Origin: Litorilinea aerophila
GTDB taxonomy: Bacteria; Chloroflexota; Anaerolineae; Caldilineales; Caldilineaceae
Assembly: GCF_006569185.2 (NCBI RefSeq)
Contig: NZ_VIGC02000007.1
Location: 1-64,000, forward strand
Reading direction: 5' to 3'
Length of the DNA: 64,000 bases
The notes below the pieces were generated by a model. It saw only the letters and a program-made list of their open reading frames with translations. It was not told the origin of the DNA and searched no databases. This document shows positions 33,896 to 42,348 of the stretch, one piece after another. Position 1 is the stretch's first letter; each line of letters opens with the position of its first letter. A program made the translations under genes and the position numbers.

Positions 33896-35065
33896 GTGAA
33901 AATTACCGAGATCAAAACCTATCTGATGCACGCCAACGTGCCGAACAGCAGCGGCTGGAAGGCCCGCAACTGGCTCTTCGTCAAGGTTTTCACCGATGAG
34001 GGCATTTATGGCGTAGGCGAGGCCAGCGGCTGGCCCCGGGTGGTGGAAACGGCCATCCAGGATCTGGCCACCATCCTGGTGGGCGAAAACCCCTTCGAGA
34101 TCGAGAAGATCTGGCAGAAGATGTACCTGGCCATGATGGGCCACGGCATGACTGGCATCGTGGGCAGCGGCGCCATGACCGGCATCGAGATGGCCCTCTG
34201 GGACATCAAGGGCAAGGCCCTGGGCGTCCCGGTGGCCGAGCTGTTGGGCGGCAAGATCCGGGACCGGGTGCGCCTCTACGCCCACGCCCATTCGGCGGAG
34301 CGAGCTCAGGAGCTGGTGGAGCGGGGCTTCACCGCGCTGAAGACCGGCGGTGTCACCGATCCGTTGAGCAAGGTGGACGCCATCCGCCGGGCTGTCGGCC
34401 CGGAGATCGACCTGATGGTGGACATCCACGGCCCGCCCTGGCTGACCACCAAAGACGCCATCCGCATGGGCCAGGCGCTGGAGGCCTACGACCTCCTGTT
34501 TTACGAAGATCCGGTGGCGCCTGAGGATGTGGAGGCCCTGGCCCGGGTGGCGGCCCACGTCAATCTGCCCATCGCTGCCGGGGAACGTCACGCGGGCATG
34601 TGGGGCGTGCGGGAGCTCATCGAGCGGGAGATCATTGATGTGGTCCAGCCGGACACCGGCCGGGCCGGCGGGCTCCTGCAGATGAAAAAGATCGCCGCGC
34701 TGGCCGAAGCCCATTACGTGACCTTCGCCCCCCACGACGGTTCCCTGGGCCCGGTGGCCGAGATCGCAGCGGTGCACCTCTGCGCCACCCTGCCCAACTT
34801 CCTCATCCTGGAGCATCTGGAGGACGACGTGCCCCAGCGCTACGAGGTCATGCAGCCCCAGCCCACCATCGTGGATGGCTTCATGCTGGTGCCAGAGGGG
34901 CCAGGGCTGGGGGTCGACATTGTGGAAGAGGTGGTCGCCCGCTACCCATCCCACGGCAATGTCTCGCCGCCCAACCTGGACGAATACACCTACGTGCGGG
35001 CCCGGGAACGGCGGGCGGCCTGGCTGCGGCCCAAAGGGCGGGGCACCACCGGCGATTTTGTCTGA
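33896..35065 (+). CDS. Enolase-superfamily dehydratase 2 (galactonate-dehydratase-like subgroup)
   Basis: 389 residues from a GTG; AACGAGGTGAAG lies just upstream. The capping domain is followed by the barrel: base region FTALKTGGV (about 147), metal ligands in MVDIHGPPWL (about 177), FYEDPVAP (about 204) and AAGERHAG (about 231), and the catalytic His in FAPHDGSLGP (about 279). His after the first metal ligand (DIHGP) and HDGSLGP resemble the D-galactonate/mannonate-type mandelate-racemase subgroup. It should dehydrate a C6 or C5 aldonic acid. A PRPP-synthetase-like gene follows after 70 bases. Confidence 0.85.
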   Translation: MKITEIKTYLMHANVPNSSGWKARNWLFVKVFTDEGIYGVGEASGWPRVVETAIQDLATILVGENPFEIEKIWQKMYLAMMGHGMTGIVGSGAMTGIEMALWDIKGKALGVPVAELLGGKIRDRVRLYAHAHSAERAQELVERGFTALKTGGVTDPLSKVDAIRRAVGPEIDLMVDIHGPPWLTTKDAIRMGQALEAYDLLFYEDPVAPEDVEALARVAAHVNLPIAAGERHAGMWGVRELIEREIIDVVQPDTGRAGGLLQMKKIAALAEAHYVTFAPHDGSLGPVAEIAAVHLCATLPNFLILEHLEDDVPQRYEVMQPQPTIVDGFMLVPEGPGLGVDIVEEVVARYPSHGNVSPPNLDEYTYVRARERRAAWLRPKGRGTTGDFV

Positions 35066-35135
35066 TCCGGACCAGCCCTGGCGTCTTCCGTGAGCCCGAC
35101 GGTTGCAGAATTTCAGCGGAGGAATTTCATCCCTT

Positions 35136-36083
35136 ATGTCTGCCGATGAGATTGTGGTGGTGGGGGGCAGTGGCAGCCCCAAGTTGACCGCCAACATCTG
35201 CCGCTACTTGGGCATTGAGCCGGCCCGGCGGGACGTCTTCCACTTTTCCGAGGGGACCACCTTTGTCAAGGTAGGCGAAAATGTGCGGGGCCGACGGGTC
35301 TACCTGGTGCAGTCCACTGCCTGGCCGGCCAACGACCATTTCATGGAACTGCTCTTCTGGATCGACGCCCTGAAGCGGGCCAGCGCGGCGGAGATCACCG
35401 TGATCATCCCCTATTTCAGCTACGGCAAGGGCGACAAAAAGGACGAGCCCCGGGTCTCCATCCGCGCCCGGGTCTGCGCCGACGCCATCGAGGCCGCCGG
35501 CGCCAGCCGGGTGGTGACGCTGGACCTGCACGCGCCCCAGATTCAGGGCTTCTTCCGCCTCCCGGTGGATGATCTGGACGGACTGCCGGTGTTGGCGGAG
35601 GCCGTGCGCTGCAAGGGGTTGGAAAACCTGGTGGTGGTCTCGCCGGACATGGGCTTTGTCAAGCAGGCCCGCAAATATGCCGATTTCCTGGGGACCGGCC
35701 TGGCCATCGGCGACAAGGAACGGCGGGGCCATGACGAACAGGCCACCGTCCTGCGCATCATCGGCGACGTGGAAGGCAAGACCGCCCTCATCGTCGACGA
35801 TGTGGTCATCTCCGGCGGGACGTTGGTGGAGGCGGCCCGGCAACTGGTGGCTGCCGGCGCGACGGCCGTCTACGCGGCCGTGACCCATGGCGTCTTTAGC
35901 AAGGACGCCATGCAGCAGATCATGGCCAGCCCCATCCAGCGGCTCTTCGTGACCGATTCCATCGAAACCCAACCAGTGGCCTTCTGCGACAAGATCGAGG
36001 TGGTCTCGGTGGCGCCACTCCTGGCCGAGGCCATCCGACGGATCCACTACCGGGAGAGCATCAGCGTGCTCTTCCCCCTCTGA
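35136..36083 (+). CDS. Divergent ribose-phosphate pyrophosphokinase (PRPP synthetase) family protein
   Basis: 315 residues with the two-domain phosphoribosyltransferase-like fold of PRPP synthetase. Recognisable blocks are IIPYFSYGKGDKKDEPRVSI (about 98; the usual ATP loop is YARQDRK), TLDLHAPQIQGFF (about 130), VVSPDMGFVKQARKYADFLG (about 170) and the PRPP loop IVDDVVISGGT (about 219; usually VDDxxDTGGT). The changed loops mean it may not be the housekeeping Prs. Its position between two acid-sugar dehydratases suggests a sugar-specific or salvage role, but that is inference. ATG 35136 follows GCGGAGGAATTT. Confidence 0.75.
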   Translation: MSADEIVVVGGSGSPKLTANICRYLGIEPARRDVFHFSEGTTFVKVGENVRGRRVYLVQSTAWPANDHFMELLFWIDALKRASAAEITVIIPYFSYGKGDKKDEPRVSIRARVCADAIEAAGASRVVTLDLHAPQIQGFFRLPVDDLDGLPVLAEAVRCKGLENLVVVSPDMGFVKQARKYADFLGTGLAIGDKERRGHDEQATVLRIIGDVEGKTALIVDDVVISGGTLVEAARQLVAAGATAVYAAVTHGVFSKDAMQQIMASPIQRLFVTDSIETQPVAFCDKIEVVSVAPLLAEAIRRIHYRESISVLFPL

Positions 36084-36098
36084 AAGGAGCAACCACCT

Positions 36099-37244
36099 GT
36101 GAAGATCACCCACCTGGAGACCCTTTGCCTCTCCCGCCTCCACGAGCCCGAGCGCCAGTGGATCACCGCCCGCTATCGAACCATCAAGGCGGACTGCGCC
36201 ATCGTGGTCATCCACACCGACGAAGGCCTGACCGGCATCGGCGAGGCCAGCGCCTATGGCTGGCCCCTGTTGATTCAGGAGTGGGTGGACTGGCTGGCGC
36301 CATCCCTGGTGGGTCGGGATCCCCGAGATCCGGCCATCGTGCCCCATCCCAACGGCCTGAGCCGCCCGTACGACGCCGCCGTGGGGGGCATCGACTGCGC
36401 CCTGTGGGACCTGCGGGGCCAGATTGAAGGGAAACGGGTGAGCGAGCTGCTGGCCGACCAGCCCCTGGAGCGGGTGCGCCTGTACGCATCCAGCGGCTGC
36501 CGCTACGACTGGCGCCACAACCCGGAACAGCTCATTGAGGAGGCCCTGGGCTACATCGACCAGGGCTTCACTGCCATGAAATTTCGCATCGGCACCGAAT
36601 GGCGCTGGGACGGGGTGACGGTGGACCGCTTCCTGGGGCTGGTGCGGGAGCTGGCCCAGGCGGTGAATGGGCGCATGGAGCTGATGCTGGACGGCAACTG
36701 TCGTCTGACCGAGGAACAGGCCCTGCCCATTGCCCAAGAGCTGGATCGCCTGGGGTTTACCTGGTTTGAGGAGCCCATCCCCCGGGAGGAGATCGACGGC
36801 TACGCCCGCCTCTGTGCCGCGGTGGACATGCCCATCACCGGCGGCGAAACTTTCACCACCCTGGAGCAGTTCCGCCCCTACCTGGAGCGGCGGGCCTATG
36901 ACATCGTCCAGCCGGACGCCGGCCTCTGTGGCCTCACCGAGTGCATGCGCATTGCCGAGGCAGCCCAGCGCTATGGCGTGGAGCTCTGCCCCCACAGCTG
37001 GCACAACGGCCTGATGGCCATGGCCCATGCCCACCTGCTGGCCGCGCTCCCCAACCCGCGTATGCTGGAGCTCTGCATGATCCAGGGGCCGCTCCAGTGG
37101 GCCATCCTGGCCGAGCCACCCCGCCTGGAGCAGGGGCACCTCTGGCTGCCCGAGCGGCCCGGCCTGGGTGTGGAGCTGGCTGAAAACCTGACGCAACGCT
37201 TTCCCTATATCGAAGGACATTACGCCATCACGGTCGAACGATGA
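36099..37244 (+). CDS. Enolase-superfamily dehydratase 3
   Basis: 381 residues from a GTG with AAAGGAGCAACC upstream. Base region AMKFRIG (about 164) has a K-x-R pattern instead of K-x-K/G. Metal ligands are in MLDGNCRLT (about 197), WFEEPIPR (about 224) and ITGGETFTT (about 250). The His in LCPHSWHNGL (about 301) is the second-face catalyst. This pattern resembles the rhamnonate/L-talarate side of the superfamily more than the two other dehydratases in the window. It starts 15 bases after the PRPP-synthetase-like gene, so the two are cotranscribed. Substrate not determined. Confidence 0.85.
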   Translation: MKITHLETLCLSRLHEPERQWITARYRTIKADCAIVVIHTDEGLTGIGEASAYGWPLLIQEWVDWLAPSLVGRDPRDPAIVPHPNGLSRPYDAAVGGIDCALWDLRGQIEGKRVSELLADQPLERVRLYASSGCRYDWRHNPEQLIEEALGYIDQGFTAMKFRIGTEWRWDGVTVDRFLGLVRELAQAVNGRMELMLDGNCRLTEEQALPIAQELDRLGFTWFEEPIPREEIDGYARLCAAVDMPITGGETFTTLEQFRPYLERRAYDIVQPDAGLCGLTECMRIAEAAQRYGVELCPHSWHNGLMAMAHAHLLAALPNPRMLELCMIQGPLQWAILAEPPRLEQGHLWLPERPGLGVELAENLTQRFPYIEGHYAITVER

Positions 37245-37281
37245 TGCCGGTTGTGGAATTCTGTGCAAAGGAGGGAATGCC

Positions 37282-38109
37282 ATGAAGTGGTTGCGGATGT
37301 TCTTGCTCGGGGGGCTGGTGAGCCTGTGGGGACTGGGTGGCTGTGTCGTGGACGCGGTGACCTTGCAGACGTCCAAGGAGGTGACCCTGTACGTGGGGCC
37401 GGAGTGGGTTGCCTGCCCTGATAACCCGGACGCCCAATGTCTCCAGGTCCGGGAGGATCCCGCAGAGGCATGGCGCGTCCTCCAGAGCCCTATTGAGGGC
37501 TTCGACTATGTGCCCGGCCAGCAGTATCAGCTGGATGTGGTGAAAGAGGCGGTGGTGACCCTCCGGGTGTCCGACCAGGGGACCGTCCAGTTCCCGCCAG
37601 ATCAAACCGACGTCCATTATCGCCTGCTGGCCATCGCCGGCCAGGAAAAGGTGGAGCCGCCGGCGGTCACCACCGCGGGAACCGCGACCGCTGAAGGTGG
37701 CGATGCAGAGGCGCCGGGTGCGGAGACAGCCGGTCGCTCAGGTGAGTTGGCCGAAGGCCGCTGGACGCTGCGGCGCTATGGCCCGCCGGGCAGCGAACGG
37801 CCGGTGCTGGCGTACGCGGCGATCCACCTGGAGTTCCTGCCCCAGGGGGACGATCCCGCGCTGGGGCGGATCCGGGGGCGGACGGGCTGCAATCTCTTCG
37901 GAGGTGTCTACAGCCTGGCCGGCGAGCGCCCTGAATTGATGGTGCAAAAATTGACCCGCCAGGCCTGCCCGGGGGAGGCGGCCCGGGAGCAGGAGCAGCG
38001 TTTTCTGGCCGCCCTGGAGGATGCCACGGCCCTGGAGGTGGCGCCGGGCCAGCTTCGCATCCTGTACGATGGGGGGCGGCAGGTTTTGACCTTTGTACCC
38101 ATGCCATAA
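37282..38109 (+). CDS. Lipoprotein with C-terminal META (HslJ-like) domain
   Basis: 275 residues. The signal MKWLRMFLLGGLVSLWGL ends in the lipobox LGGC (about 21). An N-terminal beta-rich region (40-120) is followed by an Ala/Glu-rich linker and a META domain from about 155, with GRTGCNLFGGVYSL (about 200) and KLTRQACPGE carrying the conserved Cys pair. META/HslJ proteins are periplasmic or surface lipoproteins of poorly known role. AAAGGAGGG sits upstream of the ATG. It interrupts the dehydratase run but shares its direction and short spacing. Confidence 0.82.
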   Translation: MKWLRMFLLGGLVSLWGLGGCVVDAVTLQTSKEVTLYVGPEWVACPDNPDAQCLQVREDPAEAWRVLQSPIEGFDYVPGQQYQLDVVKEAVVTLRVSDQGTVQFPPDQTDVHYRLLAIAGQEKVEPPAVTTAGTATAEGGDAEAPGAETAGRSGELAEGRWTLRRYGPPGSERPVLAYAAIHLEFLPQGDDPALGRIRGRTGCNLFGGVYSLAGERPELMVQKLTRQACPGEAAREQEQRFLAALEDATALEVAPGQLRILYDGGRQVLTFVPMP

Positions 38110-38126
38110 GCGCCAGGAAGGAACCC

Positions 38127-39200
38127 ATGAAGCTTGGACTTGGCCTGTATCGTCACATGTTGACCGATGAGAACTTTCGTTTTGCCCGCCAGGCGGGCGC
38201 AACCCACATCGTGGCCCACCTGACCGACTACTTCCGCAGCGAAGAGAGCCTCAGCACCGGCAGCGGCGGCGAGAGTTGGGGCTTGGCGGGCGACCCGGAT
38301 CGACTCTGGACGTATGAAGAGTTCCGGGATCTGCGCCAGGCGGTGAACCGGGCCGGCCTGGAGTTGGCGGCCATCGAGAATTTCGACCCGGCCCACTGGT
38401 ATGACGTCTTGCTGGACGGGCCCCGCAAGCGGGAGCAGCTGGAGAACCTCAAGCGCATGATCCGGGATATGGGGCGGGCTGGCATCCCGTGCATGGGCTA
38501 CAATTTCAGCATCGCCGGCGTCTGGGGGCGGGTGAGCGGCCCGTGGGCCCGAGGCGAGGCCGAGAGCGTGGCCTTCCTGGGCCCGGATGGCCCGCCGGAG
38601 ACGCCCATCCCCAAGGGCATGGTCTGGAACATGGTCTACGACCGGAACGCACCGCCGGGGACTCTGGAGCCCATCACCCACGAGCAGCTCTGGGCGCGGG
38701 TGACCGAGTTCCTGCAGGAGCTGGTGCCCGTGGCCGAGGAAGCAGGTGTGCGCCTGGCTGCCCATCCCGACGACCCGCCCATGCCCACCCTGCGGGGCAC
38801 GCCCCGTCTGGTCTACCAGCCCCACTACTATCAGAAGCTGCTGGACATCGTCCCCAGCCGGGCCAACGGCCTGGAATTCTGCATCGGCTCCCTGGCGGAG
38901 ATGACCGAGGGGGACATCTACGACGTGGTGGATCACTACAGCAAGCAGGGCGCCATCTGCTACGTGCACTTCCGCAACGTCAGGGGCAAAGTGCCCCGCT
39001 ACTACGAAGTCTTCGTGGACGAAGGCGACGTGGACATGGTGCGGGTGGTGCGCATCCTGCACAGGAACGGCTTCGACGGCGTGCTCATCCCCGACCATAC
39101 GCCCCAGATGACCTGCGCCGCGCCCTGGCACGCGGGCATGGCCTACGCCCTGGGCTACATGCGCGCGGTGATCGCCATGGTGGAGCGGGAAGCGGTGTGA
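38127..39200 (+). CDS. Mannonate-dehydratase (UxuA)-like enzyme
   Basis: 357 residues. The UxuA-type TIM barrel shows LGLGLYRHMLTDENFRFARQ at the start, ENFDPAHW (about 94), MGYNFSIAGVWGR (about 122), RLAAHPDDPP (about 215), EFCIGSLAEM (about 251), YVHFRNVRGKVP (about 280) and LIPDHTPQM (about 317); the His, Cys and Asp in these blocks are the metal ligands of UxuA. Canonical UxuA converts D-mannonate to 2-keto-3-deoxy-D-gluconate with Fe/Mn. Sequence GRVSGPWARGEAESVAFLGP is a longer middle part than I expect, so the substrate may differ. It is followed by a RraA-like aldolase after 48 bases. Confidence 0.82.
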   Translation: MKLGLGLYRHMLTDENFRFARQAGATHIVAHLTDYFRSEESLSTGSGGESWGLAGDPDRLWTYEEFRDLRQAVNRAGLELAAIENFDPAHWYDVLLDGPRKREQLENLKRMIRDMGRAGIPCMGYNFSIAGVWGRVSGPWARGEAESVAFLGPDGPPETPIPKGMVWNMVYDRNAPPGTLEPITHEQLWARVTEFLQELVPVAEEAGVRLAAHPDDPPMPTLRGTPRLVYQPHYYQKLLDIVPSRANGLEFCIGSLAEMTEGDIYDVVDHYSKQGAICYVHFRNVRGKVPRYYEVFVDEGDVDMVRVVRILHRNGFDGVLIPDHTPQMTCAAPWHAGMAYALGYMRAVIAMVEREAV

Positions 39201-39248
39201 TCCAACCCACGTTTCTCAACCAACTCATACAAAGGAGCAACCATACCC

Positions 39249-40049
39249 ATGCCCAGACCCAGTGAAAAATTCGACATCATCCTCCCCCGTCCCGACAACG
39301 TCCAGCTTCCCATCAGCGGCCCGCCCTTCCAGCGGCCCGATCCGGAGCTCATCCGCCAGCTCTACGAGGTGAGCAGCGCCACCGCCAGCGCCATCCTCCA
39401 CCGCATGGGGATCCGCCAGAACTACATCCAGGGGCCCGTCCCCCGCATGCCCGGCGCCAAGGTGGTGGGGCCGGCCGTGACCCTCCAGTTCATGCCCCAG
39501 CGGGAGGACATTGCCTCCGGCGCCGGCCAGGAGCAGACGGAGAAGGTGAGCGCCCTCTGGTCGGTCTTCGACACGGTGGAGCCGGGCGACGTGCTGGTGA
39601 TCCAGGCCTGGGGCGATATGTACACCGGCTGCATGGGCGACATGCTGACCACCTACTTCAAGGGCCGGGGCGGCGCCGGCGTGGTGGTGGACGGCTGCGT
39701 GCGGGATTGGCCCAAGATCCAGACCCTGGGCGTGCCCATGTGGACCCGGGGCGTCACCCCCCACTACGCCTCCCAGAGCACCCTCTTCCCCTGGGCCTAC
39801 AACGTGCCCATCGCCTGCAGCCGGGTGCTGGTCCTACCCGGCGACATCATCATCGCCGATGACGACGGCGCGGTGCTGGTGCCGGCCAAGATGGCTCCCA
39901 TGGTGCTGGAACACACCAAAGCCCACGAGGAATGGGAAGTCTTCAGCCGCATGAAGCTCCTGGAGGGCGGCGCGCTGCGCAAATATTACCCCCTCAGCGA
40001 GGAAGGCTGGGCGGAGTATGAGGAGTGGCGCAAGGCTAAGGGTGATTGA
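39249..40049 (+). CDS. RraA-like / 4-hydroxy-4-methyl-2-oxoglutarate aldolase family protein
   Basis: 266 residues. The family core MGDMLTTYFKGRGGAGVVVD (about 127), then GCVRDWPKI, contains the GxxL and R-D pairs that bind pyruvate and the divalent metal in HMG/CHA aldolases. VSSATASAILHRMG near residue 40 and IADDDGAVLVPA (about 199) are typical. In this context it may split the keto-deoxy acid made by the dehydratases into pyruvate and an aldehyde; RraA itself, the RNase E regulator, is less likely in a sugar cluster. AAAGGAGC lies just before the ATG. It is probably cotranscribed with the UxuA-like gene. Confidence 0.82.
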   Translation: MPRPSEKFDIILPRPDNVQLPISGPPFQRPDPELIRQLYEVSSATASAILHRMGIRQNYIQGPVPRMPGAKVVGPAVTLQFMPQREDIASGAGQEQTEKVSALWSVFDTVEPGDVLVIQAWGDMYTGCMGDMLTTYFKGRGGAGVVVDGCVRDWPKIQTLGVPMWTRGVTPHYASQSTLFPWAYNVPIACSRVLVLPGDIIIADDDGAVLVPAKMAPMVLEHTKAHEEWEVFSRMKLLEGGALRKYYPLSEEGWAEYEEWRKAKGD

Positions 40050-40056
40050 CATAAGT

Positions 40057-40091
40057 AATTGGCAGTGGGAAATTGAAAATTGAAAATGGTT
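40057..40091. repeat. Heptamer array (AATTGAA type)
   Basis: Five 7-base units, AATTGGC AGTGGGA AATTGAA AATTGAA AATGGTT written as one run, lie between the RraA-like and dimethylformamidase-like genes and cover the first candidate ATG (40080) of the latter. Confidence 0.7.
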
Positions 40092-40103
40092 CAAGGGGGC
40101 ATC

Positions 40104-41705
40104 ATGCTGGTGGGCACGGTCAGCGATGAACGGTATGTGGCAATTCCCGACGTATCGGTGGAGTTGGAGCAGAACGGCGTCAGCGTCGCCCGGGTGCGCT
40201 CCTCTGCCCGGGGCGGCATCTACGCGGAGGTCCCGCCCGGCCGCTACCGGGTCACCCTGGCCCGGGACGGCTACGGCGCCAAGAGCGTGGAGGTGGATGT
40301 GGCGGAGGGGCATCCCCACGCCTTTCGCCTGCTCTCCGATGGCCTGCTGGGCTATATGTGGCCCAAGTGGGTGCGCTCCGGCGAGCGGTCCGAATTCCGG
40401 GTGCACTCGGTGAAGCCCTACCATCTGAGCCTGTGGCGATACGGCCTGGAGAAGGAGCTGGTGCGGCCCATCGGCTGGTTCGACGAGCATGGGCCCCGGG
40501 CTACCATGCAGATCACGCCCGACGGCGACTATACCCAGACGGGCGTCCAGTGGAACCGCCAGGGCTACGGCAGCCCCCACCACACCCAGTTCGTGGCCGG
40601 GCCAGAACGGTCGGGCCTCTACTACCTCCACGCGGAAACCGAGGACGGCGACTTCTTCTCCTTCCCGTGGATCGTGGCGCCGGCCCGGCCCAGGGCACCC
40701 ATTGCGGTGCTGGCTTCCACCAACACCTGGAACGCCTACAACAATTTTGGCGGCCGCAGCAACTACATCAATGCCACCGGCCTGCCGCCCCAGCCCACAG
40801 TCAACGCCCGGCTGGATCTGGTGCGCTATCAACAGGCCGGCACCTACAACGAGTGGCAGTTCGAGGACGAGCGCTACCAGCCCCTCTCCTTCGAGCGCCC
40901 GGAACCCTTCAACCACGTCCCCCGGGAGACCCGCGCCACCGACCCCATCCGGGGCCGCCAGGAGTGTCATCTGGCGCCGGCCGAGTGGCGGCTGTTGGCC
41001 TGGCTGGAGCGGGAAGGCTTCGCCTACGACCTCTACTCCGAGTACCAGCTCCACGTGGGCGACCTGGATTTGGACGCCTACCAGATCGTCATCCTCAGCG
41101 TCCACCCGGAGTACTGGTCCCGCGCCATGTACCAGCGGCTCAAAGATTGGGTGTACAACCGGGGCGGCAGGCTCATGTACCTGGGCGGCAATGGCCTCAA
41201 TTGCGAGATCGAGATTCTGGACGACCGCACCATGAAGTTCAACACCCAGGTGCCCGAGGCCACCGGGCCGGACGGCCGGGCCCGGTACGAAAGTCGTTTC
41301 CACCGCCGGGTGGAGTCGGAGGCCAACCTGCTGGGCGTGGTCTTCACCGAAGCGGGCATCATGACCGCCGCGCCGTACCAGGTGGTCAACGGGGACCACT
41401 GGATCTTCGCCGGCACCGGCCTGCAGAACGGCGATACCTTCGGCGAAGCCAGCCTCCACGAGCGCATCCCCGGCGGCGCGTCCGGCCACGAGACGGACAA
41501 GATGAGCCCCTCCTCGCCGGCCAACACCGTCCTCCTGGCCAAGGGGCTCAACCCAGAGGATGGCGGCGCCCACATGGTCTACTACGAGACCCAGAGCGGC
41601 GGAGCCGTCTTCTCGGTGGGCTCCATCACCTACCCGGCCTGTCTGTTGGTGGATACCCAGGTCTCCCGCATCACGGCCAACGTCATCACCCGCTTCCTGA
41701 CGTAG
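40104..41705 (+). CDS. N,N-dimethylformamidase beta-subunit-like protein
   Basis: 533 residues from ATG 40104 (AAGGGGG 5 bases upstream); an ATG at 40080 lies inside a repeat. Residues 1-75 form a transthyretin-like domain (VAIPDVSVELEQNGVSVARV). The rest matches the large-subunit C-terminal domain of N,N-dimethylformamidase: LASTNTWNAYNNFGGRSNY (about 208), YSEYQLH, VILSVHPEYWSRAMYQRLKD (about 332) and RLMYLGGNGLNCEIE. Characterised DMFase hydrolyses dimethylformamide with an iron centre and a small subunit; no small subunit is seen here. Many genome homologues lie in sugar or peptide clusters. Hydrolysis of a formyl or other amide is inferred only from the family. Confidence 0.72.
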   Translation: MLVGTVSDERYVAIPDVSVELEQNGVSVARVRSSARGGIYAEVPPGRYRVTLARDGYGAKSVEVDVAEGHPHAFRLLSDGLLGYMWPKWVRSGERSEFRVHSVKPYHLSLWRYGLEKELVRPIGWFDEHGPRATMQITPDGDYTQTGVQWNRQGYGSPHHTQFVAGPERSGLYYLHAETEDGDFFSFPWIVAPARPRAPIAVLASTNTWNAYNNFGGRSNYINATGLPPQPTVNARLDLVRYQQAGTYNEWQFEDERYQPLSFERPEPFNHVPRETRATDPIRGRQECHLAPAEWRLLAWLEREGFAYDLYSEYQLHVGDLDLDAYQIVILSVHPEYWSRAMYQRLKDWVYNRGGRLMYLGGNGLNCEIEILDDRTMKFNTQVPEATGPDGRARYESRFHRRVESEANLLGVVFTEAGIMTAAPYQVVNGDHWIFAGTGLQNGDTFGEASLHERIPGGASGHETDKMSPSSPANTVLLAKGLNPEDGGAHMVYYETQSGGAVFSVGSITYPACLLVDTQVSRITANVITRFLT

Positions 41706-41716
41706 GATCCACGCCG

Positions 41717-42058
41717 TCAGCCAACTGCGAGCAGCGCCTGGATTTTCAAGAGGACTTCCGCCAGCGTTTCTGAAGGGAGGGTGCCAATGTATTCGGCCTG
41801 CCTGGCTCGCCAGTCCAGGCTGCGGAGCTGATCGGCCAGGATCACGCCGGCAATGGGGAGGTCACCCGGAAGGTCGACTTCGAAGGGATATCCTTTACGC
41901 TGGCGCGTAATGGGACAAAAGAGCGCCAGGCCGACCCGTTGGTTGTAGGCTTGCGGCGATAAAACGACGGCCGGGCGTCTCCCAGCCTGTTCATGTCCTG
42001 CCTGGGGCGTAAAGGATAACCAGACCACGTGGCCTCGCTCGGGAACGTAGGCAGACAC
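41717..42058 (-). CDS. mazF: MazF/PemK-family toxin (endoribonuclease)
   Basis: 113 residues. RGHVVWLSFTPQAGHEQAGR then RPAVVLSP contains the family R-G-D/H and R-P-x-V-V-L-S motifs, and CPITRQRKGYPFEVDLPG follows; ILADQLRSLDW is the conserved late block. MazF cleaves mRNA at short sites. The gene starts with GTG overlapping the antitoxin stop by one base (TAGTG), so translation is coupled. It ends 12 bases from the convergent DMFase-like gene. Target sequence unknown. Confidence 0.88.
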   Translation of the reverse strand: MSAYVPERGHVVWLSFTPQAGHEQAGRRPAVVLSPQAYNQRVGLALFCPITRQRKGYPFEVDLPGDLPIAGVILADQLRSLDWRARQAEYIGTLPSETLAEVLLKIQALLAVG

Positions 42059-42300
42059 TACCAGATCTCCGTTCCCTGGGGAGCCCCGAAATCGAACTCA
42101 GTGTGAATGTTTTCTTCGGTGACGCCGGCCAGCAGCTCCTCCAACGAAACAGGGGAGTCCTGTACAGGCGTGATGGTCAATTTGCCGTCCACCAGGGTGA
42201 GTTCAACCCACGTGTTCTCCTCGATATGAATTTCCTCTGCAAAGGCTTTGGGGAGGCGCACGGCCAAACTATTTCCCCATTTTTGGACCCGGGTTCTCAT
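42058..42300 (-). CDS. mazE: MazE-like antitoxin (AbrB/SpoVT swapped hairpin)
   Basis: 80 residues. RVQKWGNSLAVRLPKAFAEE is the DNA-binding swapped-hairpin signature (W-G-N-S-x-x-x-R-I/L-P), and the acidic C-terminal tail (LLAGVTEENIHTEFDFGAPQ) should wrap the toxin. It precedes mazF with a one-base overlap. A strong promoter with a palindrome over the -10 box lies upstream, the expected site of autorepression. GGAGGAGC is an excellent ribosome-binding site. Confidence 0.88.
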   Translation of the reverse strand: MRTRVQKWGNSLAVRLPKAFAEEIHIEENTWVELTLVDGKLTITPVQDSPVSLEELLAGVTEENIHTEFDFGAPQGTEIW

Positions 42301-42329
42301 AAGCTTGCTCCTCCTGGGCAGTGTTCGAT

Positions 42330-42348
42330 GTATCTACAAAAAAGATAC
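42330..42348. promoter_or_regulatory. Candidate MazE operator
   Basis: Inverted repeat GTATCT (42330-42335) / AGATAC (42343-42348) overlaps the -10 box of the mazEF promoter, as expected for autorepression. Confidence 0.55.
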
